25,249 nucleotides of DNA from Candidatus Cloacimonadota bacterium (GCA_027064945.1 JAMOPB010000489.1:1-25249); one strand, 5' to 3'. Counted from the stretch's first letter, positions 14,493 to 22,382 are shown. Made by a program: numbers and translations. Notes: a model not told the origin generated them from the letters alone.

Positions 14493-14542
14493 TTTATTCC
14501 CTCTTTTTTCTTTTATAATTATATTTAACCAATAGTTAAATC

Positions 14543-15451
14543 TTACTTAAATATGGCTAGATCATTAAGATCAACGTCAAACTTTCCGAGGAAACCACTA
14601 ACACCATTGCCTGCATTATACATCTTTTCATCTAAAGGATTTATTGCTATCCCACTTCTATTTAGCAAGAAGAAGATTTGTTCTCCATTATCAGGATTAA
14701 TAGCATCTATCCATTGCATTGTATAGGGAGAGTAAATAGTAGAACCTTTAGAGTATCCATTTCCTTTGATACCAAATATCACAGAATCAGTGCCATCATT
14801 AGGATGAGTATAATCAATATAATACTCTACTCCAGCAATTCTACCAAGGTAAGAAGGACTATCGTCATCAAGTCCTTCAGAATTTGAATCATTTAAAGTA
14901 CCTGCAAGTAAACTGGCAACATTTGATGATACAATAGCCCATCCTAAAGGACTTCTATTATCTGAGATTGGCAAATCAGCTAAACCTTTATTAACTGTGA
15001 TTGAAATGCTTTGGCCTACAGCCCATAAAGAGTTATCAAAATCTGCCCCGGCAAATGATAATGTTGCTTTTGTGCTTGCCCTATCTTTAACCATTGTTAA
15101 AAAACTGTCATCTAATTGATAAACTAATTCATCAACCAAATAATGAGCAAGAACATCATAAAAATTTTCTTTGTATATGCTCTCCAAGTCTTGTAGAGCC
15201 TCCACTGTGAATTCGGTCCTAATTTTTTTGGTTTCGGCATTGATATCAGCTTTTGCTAATGTCAATGTTCCTGTATCTTTATCCCATTGAGCACCTGTAA
15301 TTATTCCCACAGGACCTGTCATAGGTTGAACGTCTGAAACTCTTTTTGCCAAACTCCTTTTTATTAAAATTCTATCTATAGCACCAATTAATTTCGGTTG
15401 ATCTACCATAAAATTTTCTTCATTAAGAGTTTGTAAGTCTTGATTCTCCAT
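14543..15451 (-). CDS. gp23/gp24-like capsid protein (short form)
   Basis: A 302-aa protein with the landmarks of the T4 major capsid/vertex family by eye: VQPMTGPVG (41-49; T4 gp23 has VQPMNSPTG), then KKIRTEFTVEALQDLESIYKE followed by a helix (gp23 KALKAEYTIELAQDL), and near the end GSTIYSPYTMQWIDAINPDNGEQIFFLLNRSGIAINP (gp23 YAPYVPL and the P...GFKTRYG region). It is far shorter than T4 gp23 (521 aa) or gp24 (427 aa), having a short N-terminus and no apparent insertion domain. So it may be the main capsid protein in a reduced form or a vertex/minor paralogue. The N-terminus contains TLNEEN, a possible prohead-protease cut site ([LI]xE). AAGGAG and a late promoter lie upstream. Confidence 0.75.
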   Translation of the reverse strand: MENQDLQTLNEENFMVDQPKLIGAIDRILIKRSLAKRVSDVQPMTGPVGIITGAQWDKDTGTLTLAKADINAETKKIRTEFTVEALQDLESIYKENFYDVLAHYLVDELVYQLDDSFLTMVKDRASTKATLSFAGADFDNSLWAVGQSISITVNKGLADLPISDNRSPLGWAIVSSNVASLLAGTLNDSNSEGLDDDSPSYLGRIAGVEYYIDYTHPNDGTDSVIFGIKGNGYSKGSTIYSPYTMQWIDAINPDNGEQIFFLLNRSGIAINPLDEKMYNAGNGVSGFLGKFDVDLNDLAIFK

Positions 15452-15474
15452 ATTTTAATCTCCTTGTTTTGTTT

Positions 15475-15482
15475 TATTTATA
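15475..15482 (-). promoter_or_regulatory. T4-type late promoter TATAAATA for the capsid gene
   Basis: Minus-strand TATAAATA, 23 nt before ATG 15451. The TAA inside the motif is also the stop codon of the upstream 76-aa gene. Confidence 0.8.
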
Positions 15483-15708
15483 TTTTGTTGTATATCACCA
15501 CAATATTATCTTTTTTGGCAAATTTTATATTATTAGGAAATTCAATGATATTATCATTGATACTTACGATATCATCTTTGCCAAATATTATAAAATTATT
15601 AATACTAATACTAATTTCTTCTTCTTTATTTATACTATACTCAGTATATAAAAAAGGATAATCAACCCTAGGGTAATTATCTATTGATAAAGTAAAAATG
15701 TTATCCAT
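15478..15708 (-). CDS. Small beta-domain protein, paralogue of 19592-19813
   Basis: A 76-aa protein. Its core (EEEISISINNFIIFGKDD...NIKFAKKDNIVVIY) aligns with the 73-aa protein at 19592-19813 (SEEVCISINGLIGITSDD...DIFYVMY) and with the N-terminus of the neighbouring 266-aa protein (TVTIFINGQMLALQ...APLDGDFLYIIY). The pattern, two strands with an Asn/Gly turn, then D-I-V/I-Y, is a small domain often seen in phage fibre and surface proteins. GGAGG precedes ATG 15708, and a late promoter lies 25 nt upstream. Likely a structural or decoration protein; precise role unknown. Confidence 0.65.
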   Translation of the reverse strand: MDNIFTLSIDNYPRVDYPFLYTEYSINKEEEISISINNFIIFGKDDIVSINDNIIEFPNNIKFAKKDNIVVIYNKI

Positions 15709-15727
15709 ATTGAACCTCCATTATTTT

Positions 15728-15741
15728 TATAAATATTTATA
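15728..15741. promoter_or_regulatory. Palindromic bidirectional late promoter TATAAATATTTATA
   Basis: A perfect 14-bp palindrome contains TATAAATA on both strands. The plus copy (15728-15735) is 23 nt before ATG 15759, and the minus copy (15741-15734) is 25 nt before ATG 15708, so it is expected to fire both ways for two divergent structural genes. The same palindrome with identical flanking bases recurs at 19847-19860. Confidence 0.75.
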
Positions 15742-15758
15742 AAAACCATGGAGAAGAA

Positions 15759-16559
15759 ATGTTAAAAAGATACAATCCAACAACTCAACCAGATGGCACA
15801 ATAACTTCATGGGATTTACCTGATACTTTTATTGGTGGTACAGTTACCATTTTTATTAATGGTCAAATGTTGGCATTACAAGATGATGATTCTGAAGTAT
15901 ATGGTTATACTGTTGATGAAGATAATAAAACTCTTGATTTTTATAATGCGCCTTTAGATGGTGATTTTCTTTATATAATTTATGATTCAGATGGCAGCAC
16001 AGATGCAGCATCAGATTATAGTGGTACAGGGTTGATGAGATTAAATAAAGGTTTCAATCTAATTTCATACCAAGGACAAAAAGAAGCATTGTGGGATAAA
16101 GATGAATCACAAATAGATTATAAAGAAGGTATTTTGGCGAATGTGCAAAATCTATTTATTGATCAGATAGAAGATGTTTATGGGGTATCTGCTAATACGA
16201 TAGTAAGGGAAATACAAACATATGAAACAGATTCAGGGAAATATAGGACATTTAATGTAGGGAATACATCCCCTGCTTGGTGCGGAGATGCCGAACATAT
16301 CACAAATTCATCATTATATAGGGAAGCATTAACTGACGGCACAGAATATGGGGATCCTGATGATAATGATTATGTTGTTTATAATCCTAATAATTTTACT
16401 TTAAGTAACTGTTATATTGATTCAGACACAATAACATCACTGGACGAAGATAATAAACTAGAAGATTTGCCTGCAGGCTTAAGAACAGGTATTTTAATAT
16501 ACATATATCCTGACGCAGATTTATCAAAAACAGATGATTTGTTAGAAATATGGTTTTAG
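15759..16559 (+). CDS. Structural protein with NG beta-domain and IDQ-EDVYG domain
   Basis: A 266-aa protein on the plus strand. Residues 1-77 form the small domain VTIFINGQMLALQ...DGDFLYIIYDS shared with the two flanking small minus-strand proteins; residues about 88-150 (FNLISYQGQKEALWDKDES, LFIDQIEDVYG) match the C-terminal domain of the 413-aa minus-strand protein. The remainder is Asn/Asp/Tyr-rich and beta-like. GGAG 5 nt upstream of ATG 15759; late promoter 23 nt upstream. The stop TAG lies inside the ribosome binding site TAGGAGA of the next gene, so the two are one operon and probably assemble together, for example as fibre base and fibre. Confidence 0.7.
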   Translation: MLKRYNPTTQPDGTITSWDLPDTFIGGTVTIFINGQMLALQDDDSEVYGYTVDEDNKTLDFYNAPLDGDFLYIIYDSDGSTDAASDYSGTGLMRLNKGFNLISYQGQKEALWDKDESQIDYKEGILANVQNLFIDQIEDVYGVSANTIVREIQTYETDSGKYRTFNVGNTSPAWCGDAEHITNSSLYREALTDGTEYGDPDDNDYVVYNPNNFTLSNCYIDSDTITSLDEDNKLEDLPAGLRTGILIYIYPDADLSKTDDLLEIWF

Positions 16560-16569
16560 GAGACAATAA

Positions 16570-19500
16570 ATGTCATTAAATTACGATATATCCTGTCACG
16601 CTCTTGATGAGTTAGGAGACAACATTGAAAAAGCCAAGGTACATGCTTATTTCATACAAGTAGATAGTGACTCAAGTGAATCATCATGGGATAATGATAT
16701 AAGGCTAACAGCTGGTAATGGTAAAGTTTCTTTTAACCTTGGCGATGATTCTTTTTTGACCTCAGAGGGTATCATAAAGACAGGAGATAAAGTTCTTATA
16801 TGTGCATGGGTTTCTGATGGGGATGTTGATAATAATGACAAATCTTCAAAAGAAAATAACACTATAACAAAATGTGTTAATTTCATTCATACTATTGATA
16901 CAAGCTCTAGTTCATGGTCTGAAGATTTTACAATATTTGATGCCAAATCACCAGTTTGTGATATTTCTATACCAACTGTTAATTATACGGGACATTCTTT
17001 TACTGTAACTAATAATAGTACTGTTAACCAAGGAAGTTTTGATGATCCAAATTTTGATAGAAGTGATTTATATCAAAATATTACAAACTCAGGGCAAAAT
17101 ATTTATTTGGGTTTGAATATTGAAAAAACTATATATAACTATGAAGAAAATTCTTTTGAAGAAAATGTAACTGAAAATAATACATACTCATATATTGATG
17201 CAGGGGACTATACCATTGTAGTGCGACCATATAATTTCTTGGGATTTTATTGTGAAGTAACAAAAGATGAACATATATTATACAATAAACCAAGTATTGA
17301 TTTTGATTATACTTTTAGTAAATTATTAAATTCTGATAAACATATAGGTGTGGGCAATGATGACAAACTTACAACATCCCAATTAAGTAGCACAAATTAT
17401 GGAGATACTTGGGATCAAATACAAGCAACATTTGATTGGGAAATAACAGATACAAACCAAGATGGTTCGAGCAACACAGATACCTATACAGGGAAAGATG
17501 AAAATTTTGAACCAACAAAATATTTTATGTCAGATGATGATAAAAAAATAACTCTCAAAATAAATTGGAATGATGGTTTTGATGATTTTACTGAAACAAA
17601 AGAATTAGACCCTTTCCTTGATACATATAATATTACACAAAAAATTGCCATTATCGCTCAAAAAGAGTATACAGTCAACAATACATATGTTCCATTGGGT
17701 GATGATGATTTAGTTACTCTCAAAAATTTAAATTTTGATAACGCTTCTCAAGATTATGGCAGTAATTCTCAATGGAAAACCCTTGATTATACTATCACAA
17801 AAAAGAAAAATGACGGTTCAGATGATAATGAAAGTTACTCTTTTTCTGCAGATGATGACGATGATGATAAAGAGGATGACTATTTTAAAGAAATAGATTT
17901 TTTTGTTAAATATTATCACGACACAGACAATACTTGGTCTATAACACAAGAGCTTGTGTATTGGGACGGATATAAAGATGTTCAGAAAAGTATTACAGAA
18001 GATTATACTTCAGAAAAATACTCAATAACTCATAACTTTTACTGGGAAACAGATAGGCACGGCAAAGAAAAAAATATTGTTGATGATAATGATATGGTTT
18101 CAGTGTTTAATACATCTATATTTAGTCCTCAAAATAATCAGGATATAGTAACAAAAGATTATTATGAGATTAGGAAAGAAAAGTATGCATCATATACAGA
18201 TGATAGCACAGAAGATGACACAGAAGAGTTCGAATATACAGAAGATAATCTTACCAATGTTTCAACATTTTATGTAAAAAAGGATGGTGATTTTGAAATT
18301 GAGAATATAATAACATATTATGATGGTTATGATGAGATACAATCAACCAAAACAAGAACATTAACAGCATCTGTGCTTATACCTAATATAATATTTAATT
18401 ATACTTCAAGATTGGGCACAAATAAAGATATAGTAGGAAGAGATGATACAGTAACTTTTATTAACAGTTCTTATTTGTCTGATTATTATAATAAAGAATA
18501 CTCAAAAACCAGTTCAAGGAACCTTAGTATAGATTGGCATTTTTCAAATGACAAAACAAAAGATAATTTCTCAAATATCGACACAATAGGAGGAGATACT
18601 TTTGCTGAAGATGAAACAAATGCAGATGAATTTTTAGATAATGATATGGAAGATAAACCAGAAATAAATTATTGGAGCATAGGAGATCATGATGTAGAAA
18701 TAATTTTTTATTATAATGATGGTTACTTTAATAGAGACAAAAACTTAACAAAAACCATAAAAACAATTCCTTATTCTGATTTGGTTCCAAATGCCACATA
18801 TACTAATAGTGTGCCTGATAGAAATACAGAAATATCTTTTATAGATAATAGTACAAATAATGAAAATAGAATAATAGATATAGATTGGTCACTAACAGAC
18901 AGATATGAAGATAATTCTATGACAACTGATAAAAGAGGAGAAGATAATTTACAGACATGGTTGAATATAGGGAGAACAGAAGAAATAACAGAAAAAGTGA
19001 ATTCAAATGAAAATCACACTTTATCACAGGACACAATAAGATGGGATAACGGCTTTTCATTAATAGAATTTGATAATTCTTATACTATATATACAACTAA
19101 ATATGATATTAATCCTTTATTTTCTTATAGTCAAGAATTTGTAACAGGTCCTGAAATTATATTTACTAATGAAAGCACATCTAATGGCAAAGCTGTGCTA
19201 TTACAATATGATTATGAGATTTCGGACACAGATAATGATGGTAATGATGCTTTTGTAGCATATAGAGATATAGACATAGGTACATCAGAGCAAAAACATA
19301 CTTATAAAAGCGTGAGTAATTCTCCTTTTGAAGGTGATGAAGCAAATAAAGAGGTTATTATATTTCAGGATTATGATGATGGATGGAATGAAGTTTATGA
19401 TAATTATACAGAATTAATATTGGTAAAACCAAATAGAATATCTCAAGATTTTTTATTGACGCCAATAAGACATGAATCAGATACTGAAACAGCCAATAAT

Positions 19501-19611
19501 ATTATTACAGGAAATAATCCTATAGAATTTCACGATACTTCAAGCACAGAAAGAACAGATGATTTATTTATTACTAATGTAAAATATACTATTACTGAGA
19601 CGTGTACATAA
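16570..19611 (+). CDS. Long fibre/adhesin-like protein with tandem Ig-like repeats
   Basis: A 1013-aa protein, the largest here. Residues 1-125 form an N-terminal domain shared with the 487-aa minus-strand protein (LICAWVSDGD). The rest holds about six repeats of 110-130 aa, each ending in a signature such as INWNDGF, VYWDGY, TYYDGY, FYYNDGY, IRWDNGF, FQDYDDGW, and each starting with a pattern like VGNDDKLT, LGDDDLVTL, VDDNDMVS, VGRDDTVTF. These look like PKD/Ig-type beta domains; composition is very rich in Asp, Asn, Thr, Ser and Tyr. A long beta-repeat chain on the virion surface suggests host recognition or carbohydrate binding, which is inference. It ends head-on with the 73-aa gene, sharing 20 bp (19592-19611). 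Confidence 0.72.
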   Translation: MSLNYDISCHALDELGDNIEKAKVHAYFIQVDSDSSESSWDNDIRLTAGNGKVSFNLGDDSFLTSEGIIKTGDKVLICAWVSDGDVDNNDKSSKENNTITKCVNFIHTIDTSSSSWSEDFTIFDAKSPVCDISIPTVNYTGHSFTVTNNSTVNQGSFDDPNFDRSDLYQNITNSGQNIYLGLNIEKTIYNYEENSFEENVTENNTYSYIDAGDYTIVVRPYNFLGFYCEVTKDEHILYNKPSIDFDYTFSKLLNSDKHIGVGNDDKLTTSQLSSTNYGDTWDQIQATFDWEITDTNQDGSSNTDTYTGKDENFEPTKYFMSDDDKKITLKINWNDGFDDFTETKELDPFLDTYNITQKIAIIAQKEYTVNNTYVPLGDDDLVTLKNLNFDNASQDYGSNSQWKTLDYTITKKKNDGSDDNESYSFSADDDDDDKEDDYFKEIDFFVKYYHDTDNTWSITQELVYWDGYKDVQKSITEDYTSEKYSITHNFYWETDRHGKEKNIVDDNDMVSVFNTSIFSPQNNQDIVTKDYYEIRKEKYASYTDDSTEDDTEEFEYTEDNLTNVSTFYVKKDGDFEIENIITYYDGYDEIQSTKTRTLTASVLIPNIIFNYTSRLGTNKDIVGRDDTVTFINSSYLSDYYNKEYSKTSSRNLSIDWHFSNDKTKDNFSNIDTIGGDTFAEDETNADEFLDNDMEDKPEINYWSIGDHDVEIIFYYNDGYFNRDKNLTKTIKTIPYSDLVPNATYTNSVPDRNTEISFIDNSTNNENRIIDIDWSLTDRYEDNSMTTDKRGEDNLQTWLNIGRTEEITEKVNSNENHTLSQDTIRWDNGFSLIEFDNSYTIYTTKYDINPLFSYSQEFVTGPEIIFTNESTSNGKAVLLQYDYEISDTDNDGNDAFVAYRDIDIGTSEQKHTYKSVSNSPFEGDEANKEVIIFQDYDDGWNEVYDNYTELILVKPNRISQDFLLTPIRHESDTETANNIITGNNPIEFHDTSSTERTDDLFITNVKYTITETCT

Positions 19612-19813
19612 CATAAAAAATGTCATTGTTATAATCTATATCTAAAGAGTTTTTTACTGTAATAACATTATCTGTAATATCTGTAATATCATCAGATGTG
19701 ATTCCTATTAGTCCATTTATACTAATACAAACTTCTTCTGATGTATCTATGTTATCTTGAACAGTAAAAGTATTATTGTCTGAATCAAGGGTAGGATTAT
19801 TATCTATGGTCAT
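19592..19813 (-). CDS. Small beta-domain protein, paralogue of 15478-15708
   Basis: A 73-aa protein (MTIDNNPTLDSDNN...). Its core SEEVCISINGLIGITSDDITDITDN and the end DIFYVMY align with the 76-aa protein at 15478-15708. GAGG precedes ATG 19813 and the palindromic late promoter is 39 nt upstream. The last 20 bp overlap the end of the fibre gene on the other strand. Paralogy, orientation and promoter copy suggest the two small genes arose by duplication around the structural island. Confidence 0.68.
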   Translation of the reverse strand: MTIDNNPTLDSDNNTFTVQDNIDTSEEVCISINGLIGITSDDITDITDNVITVKNSLDIDYNNDIFYVMYTSQ

Positions 19814-19846
19814 TTTATTACCTCATATTATCTTGTAGTGTAAATT

Positions 19847-19860
19847 TATAAATATTTATA
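19847..19860. promoter_or_regulatory. Second palindromic bidirectional late promoter TATAAATATTTATA
   Basis: Same 14-bp palindrome as at 15728-15741, with TTTATAAATATTTATAAAAA identical in both places. The plus copy is 22 nt before ATG 19877, the minus copy 39 nt before ATG 19813. Confidence 0.72.
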
Positions 19861-19876
19861 AAAAGGACACCCGAAA

Positions 19877-20044
19877 ATGGAAATAGATTTCAATAAAATT
19901 TTAACTAGTGTTATATTGGCCATTCTAATGTATATGGGAAGCACGGTATATGAGATGGATAAAGAACAAAAACTTATAAACTATAAAATTGATCAAATTC
20001 ATATGGTACTTCAAAACCTATATGAGATAAAAGCTAAAGATTAA
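19877..20044 (+). CDS. Small protein with one membrane segment (55 aa)
   Basis: A 55-codon gene. The product MEIDFNKILTSVILAILMYM... has a single hydrophobic stretch at about residues 9-25 followed by a charged, helical tail (DKEQKLINYKIDQIHMV...). AAAGGA precedes the ATG and a late promoter lies 22 nt upstream. Its size and topology fit a small membrane protein such as a spanin, antiholin or lysis-linked protein, but there is no motif to prove it. It overlaps the end of the minus-strand kinase gene by 11 bp. Confidence 0.6.
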   Translation: MEIDFNKILTSVILAILMYMGSTVYEMDKEQKLINYKIDQIHMVLQNLYEIKAKD

Positions 20045-20600
20045 TGTGACTTACAATTTCTTTGATTGTTTTATCTAAGTTTATATTCTCTACTAAGTAG
20101 TCGCATTCATTGTCTATATCTTCTTGAGAAAATTGTTTTTTATCATCTTCTAATCGCCTATCCCATTCTGTCTTATCGAATGAACCCCTAAGTTTTGCCC
20201 TTTCTTCTCTAATATTATCAGGTACTCTGATAAATATAGAAACAACCCTATCATCAAAATATTTCTTGAATTCCCTCACGCCAAGCATATCTAGCACAAC
20301 AACATAAGATTTGTTATCTTGAATCTCATCATTATGGACTCCATAATACCATAAATCTTTTTTACCATTAACTAAGGTTTCATATTTCCTACACTCGATA
20401 AGTGAACTCTCAGCTTCATATTTCAACATAGTTTCTTTGTCTATAAACCAGTAAGGATTTCCCTGGGACTCATAATCCCTCATTGGTCTAGTTGTGTGGG
20501 AAGTCACAAAATTTAACCCATATTCTTTATTAAGTTTTTCTGCTATAGCATCTTTTCCTGCTCCAGAAAAACCAACCAGCACTAAAATTTTATTATTCAT
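20034..20600 (-). CDS. Guanylate kinase-like nucleotide kinase
   Basis: A 188-aa protein. P-loop GFSGAGKD (10-17) is followed by SHTTRPMRDYESQGNPYWF (34-52), the GMP-binding signature of guanylate kinases (TTRPxRxxExxGxxYxF). Length is near that of bacterial Gmk (about 200 aa). It would phosphorylate GMP or dGMP, supplying dNTP for phage DNA. It is coupled to the upstream P-loop ATPase gene by an ATGA overlap. No late promoter, so probably early. Unlike T4 gene 1 dNMP kinase, this is of the Gmk fold. The last 11 bp overlap the small plus-strand gene. Confidence 0.85.
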   Translation of the reverse strand: MNNKILVLVGFSGAGKDAIAEKLNKEYGLNFVTSHTTRPMRDYESQGNPYWFIDKETMLKYEAESSLIECRKYETLVNGKKDLWYYGVHNDEIQDNKSYVVVLDMLGVREFKKYFDDRVVSIFIRVPDNIREERAKLRGSFDKTEWDRRLEDDKKQFSQEDIDNECDYLVENINLDKTIKEIVSHINL

Positions 20601-21127
20601 TTGTTTTCCTTACTTAGTATCTTATTTAAAGCTAAATTTATAAATTCTTCGCCTGATTTTACAGATATGTATTCTATTCCTGATTCATCCAAAAAATCTT
20701 TTATTTCTTTTGCTTTTTCATCACTCTCTTCCTCTGTCTGATTTCTGCCAAATTCTTGATATTTATGGTTTCTATCAATAAAGAAATTCAGACTTTTAAA
20801 ATGTTCATTCATCGATAATACTAAATCTTTTGCTTCAGGATAATAACTTAGTTTATCGTCCATATAAGTTATTCCCATAACAAAAGGACTATCGGTGATG
20901 ACATAATCTACTTTTTTATCGAGAACGAAATGTGGATGAAACTGTTTTCCTAGCATAAGTATTTGATTGCTTAATTGGACAAAATTCTCATCATATGTCA
21001 ATTCTTTTGCATATTCTACAACTTCTTCAACTTTTAATTGTCTTTTTTTAAGTTCGTAAAATAACCTTGAACGATTCGTACTTTTCCCGCTACCAGGAGC
21101 ACCATACAGGTTAATATGTAATGCCAT
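20597..21127 (-). CDS. P-loop ATPase/kinase-like protein
   Basis: A 176-aa protein. Walker A GAPGSGKS (9-16) follows a short strand (HINLYGAPG); DYVITDSPFVMGITYM later in the chain fits a Walker B region with the DSP seen in phage AAA/nucleoside-kinase-like ATPases. I recognise the type from other T4-like phages but not its substrate. It overlaps the guanylate kinase gene (ATGA), so nucleotide metabolism is a fair guess. ATG 21127 follows AAAGGAAT. A 47-aa gene lies just upstream with only 1 nt between them. Confidence 0.65.
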   Translation of the reverse strand: MALHINLYGAPGSGKSTNRSRLFYELKKRQLKVEEVVEYAKELTYDENFVQLSNQILMLGKQFHPHFVLDKKVDYVITDSPFVMGITYMDDKLSYYPEAKDLVLSMNEHFKSLNFFIDRNHKYQEFGRNQTEEESDEKAKEIKDFLDESGIEYISVKSGEEFINLALNKILSKENK

Positions 21128-21128
21128 T

Positions 21129-21272
21129 TTATTCCTTTAATTCTATTACAATATAAGAATCATCTTCATAAAAAATTATTCCTTTAAGTTTTCCATCAGT
21201 ATAAACATCCTCGCCCCTATCAGCTAAATGCCATTTTTCTTTAAATAGGTCTACTTCTATATTAATTTTCAT
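21129..21272 (-). CDS. Very small protein of unknown function (47 aa)
   Basis: A 47-codon gene reading MKINIEVDLFKEKWHLADRG and ending IELKE. It begins at ATG 21272 with AAAAAGG upstream and stops at 21129, one base before the next gene's start. A beta-hairpin-like pattern (GKLKGIIFYEDDSYIVIEL) suggests a small compact fold. It has no known family. The tight spacing on both sides indicates an operon with the P-loop ATPase and guanylate kinase. Confidence 0.55.
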   Translation of the reverse strand: MKINIEVDLFKEKWHLADRGEDVYTDGKLKGIIFYEDDSYIVIELKE

Positions 21273-21276
21273 ATTT

Positions 21277-21545
21277 TTATACCTTTTTATTTAGGAAGTA
21301 AGTTATTCTTATAAGATTTTCTTTTTCACTATATATTGCTTTTATATCTTCTATAATATCAAAGAATTGCTTAATTTTCCCATTTTTCTTATAAAAAGTC
21401 TTTTGAAGATTTGCAGGAAATTTTAATTCGTCATTATACATAAACTCATATTCTTCTTTAATGCAATCTTTATATATGAATTTTTTCTTTTAATTGTAAA
21501 AATTCTGTTCAGAACAGAAACCACAATTTCCGTTTTTTCTGGCAT
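21277..21545 (-). pseudogene. Small zinc-binding protein gene interrupted by stop/frameshift
   Basis: One minus frame reads NARKNGNCGFCSEQNFYN, stop (21492-21490), then KKKFIYKDCIKEEYEFMYND and on to ITYFLNKKV with a TAA at 21279-21277. CxxC followed by a DC pair at the expected distance looks like a small zinc-binding domain, and both sides of the stop make sense as one protein. The only ATG (21545-21543) is one base out of frame and would join if the A run at 21533-21538 were one longer. The in-frame stop could likewise vanish with compensating changes at the runs 21498-21502 and 21481-21486. So either a decayed gene or sequencing errors. A real function is not assignable. Confidence 0.5.
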
Positions 21546-21554
21546 TATATTCTC

Positions 21555-22373
21555 TTATTCTAATTCATCGATATTTTTTTGCTGTATTACCTCTAAACCG
21601 GGGAATGAAATTGCTGTCATTTTTCCTCCAAATGTTACTTTGTGCCTGCTATTAATAAATGCGCCGGTGTCTATACAAGCATAACCTAAGTCTTTATTAA
21701 CAATCACTTCTGTTTCTTCATCATAGCCTTCTATACTTATATACCTATCCAAAAGATGTTCGGTAATATTATGTCCTGTGATGTTAAAATATCCTGTATC
21801 ATCTTTTTCAGGAAGATTTCTATTCCAATTGAATAAATCTCCTTTTTTGGTTATAGCAATCCTTGCCATTAACCCATATTTCTCATCATAATCATCTCTG
21901 AATTTTTCTCGCTCATCCTTGTCACCGACAGTGAAATGTAAATATTCGTCAATAAAATCGGCACAAAATGCGTGAGATACCAAAAGCTTTCTACCTTTAT
22001 TGTCAAGACAATCGTCAAAAATTAAGTATAATGGAAGGTCTGTTATTTTATTGGCATGCTCTTTCATAAGGTCTGTATCCTCGGAATACGATTGTCTGGT
22101 TGCTATGCCGCCATTGTCATCCCAATTTGAACCAAATGGATGATATATTCCATTATACATGATTTCTTCATGATTCCCTTTAACAGCTTTGAACTCTCCA
22201 CTCTCGATTCTTGGCAAGATATACCCCAAAACATCTTTAGATTTTGGTCCACGATCTATAAAATCACCTGTAAATATAAATTCAGCTTCTGAATCTTTTG
22301 CTTTAACTTTCTCGATGAGTGCTAACATTGTAAGATAACAACCATGCACATCCGAGATACACCAAATGCTCAT
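21555..22373 (-). CDS. PPP-family serine/threonine-type phosphatase
   Basis: A 272-aa metallophosphatase. Metal-binding motifs in order: DVHGC (8-12), GDFIDRGPKS (36-45), GNHE (66-69), with later histidines in VSHAFC and ITGHN. DVHG, GDxxDRG and GNHE together are the signature of the lambda phage phosphatase/PrpE group, which removes phosphate from proteins or nucleotides. ATG 22373 is preceded by AAGGAAAC. A second, unrelated calcineurin-like enzyme lies at 23468-24343, with a candidate packaged protein between them. Its target in the infected cell is unknown. Confidence 0.88.
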   Translation of the reverse strand: MSIWCISDVHGCYLTMLALIEKVKAKDSEAEFIFTGDFIDRGPKSKDVLGYILPRIESGEFKAVKGNHEEIMYNGIYHPFGSNWDDNGGIATRQSYSEDTDLMKEHANKITDLPLYLIFDDCLDNKGRKLLVSHAFCADFIDEYLHFTVGDKDEREKFRDDYDEKYGLMARIAITKKGDLFNWNRNLPEKDDTGYFNITGHNITEHLLDRYISIEGYDEETEVIVNKDLGYACIDTGAFINSRHKVTFGGKMTAISFPGLEVIQQKNIDELE

Positions 22374-22382
22374 TTTGTTTCC

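Noticed and set aside
15627..15634. Minus-strand TATAAATA inside the 76-aa gene
   Set aside because: It is within coding sequence (codons for Ser-Ile-Asn-Lys) and not at promoter distance from any start; expected by chance in A/T-rich DNA.
15728..19860. The two palindromes as inversion sites for the structural island
   Set aside because: The flanking bases (A-run to the right in both) show the copies are in direct orientation, and no recombinase gene is seen; duplication explains them better, though inversion is not excluded.
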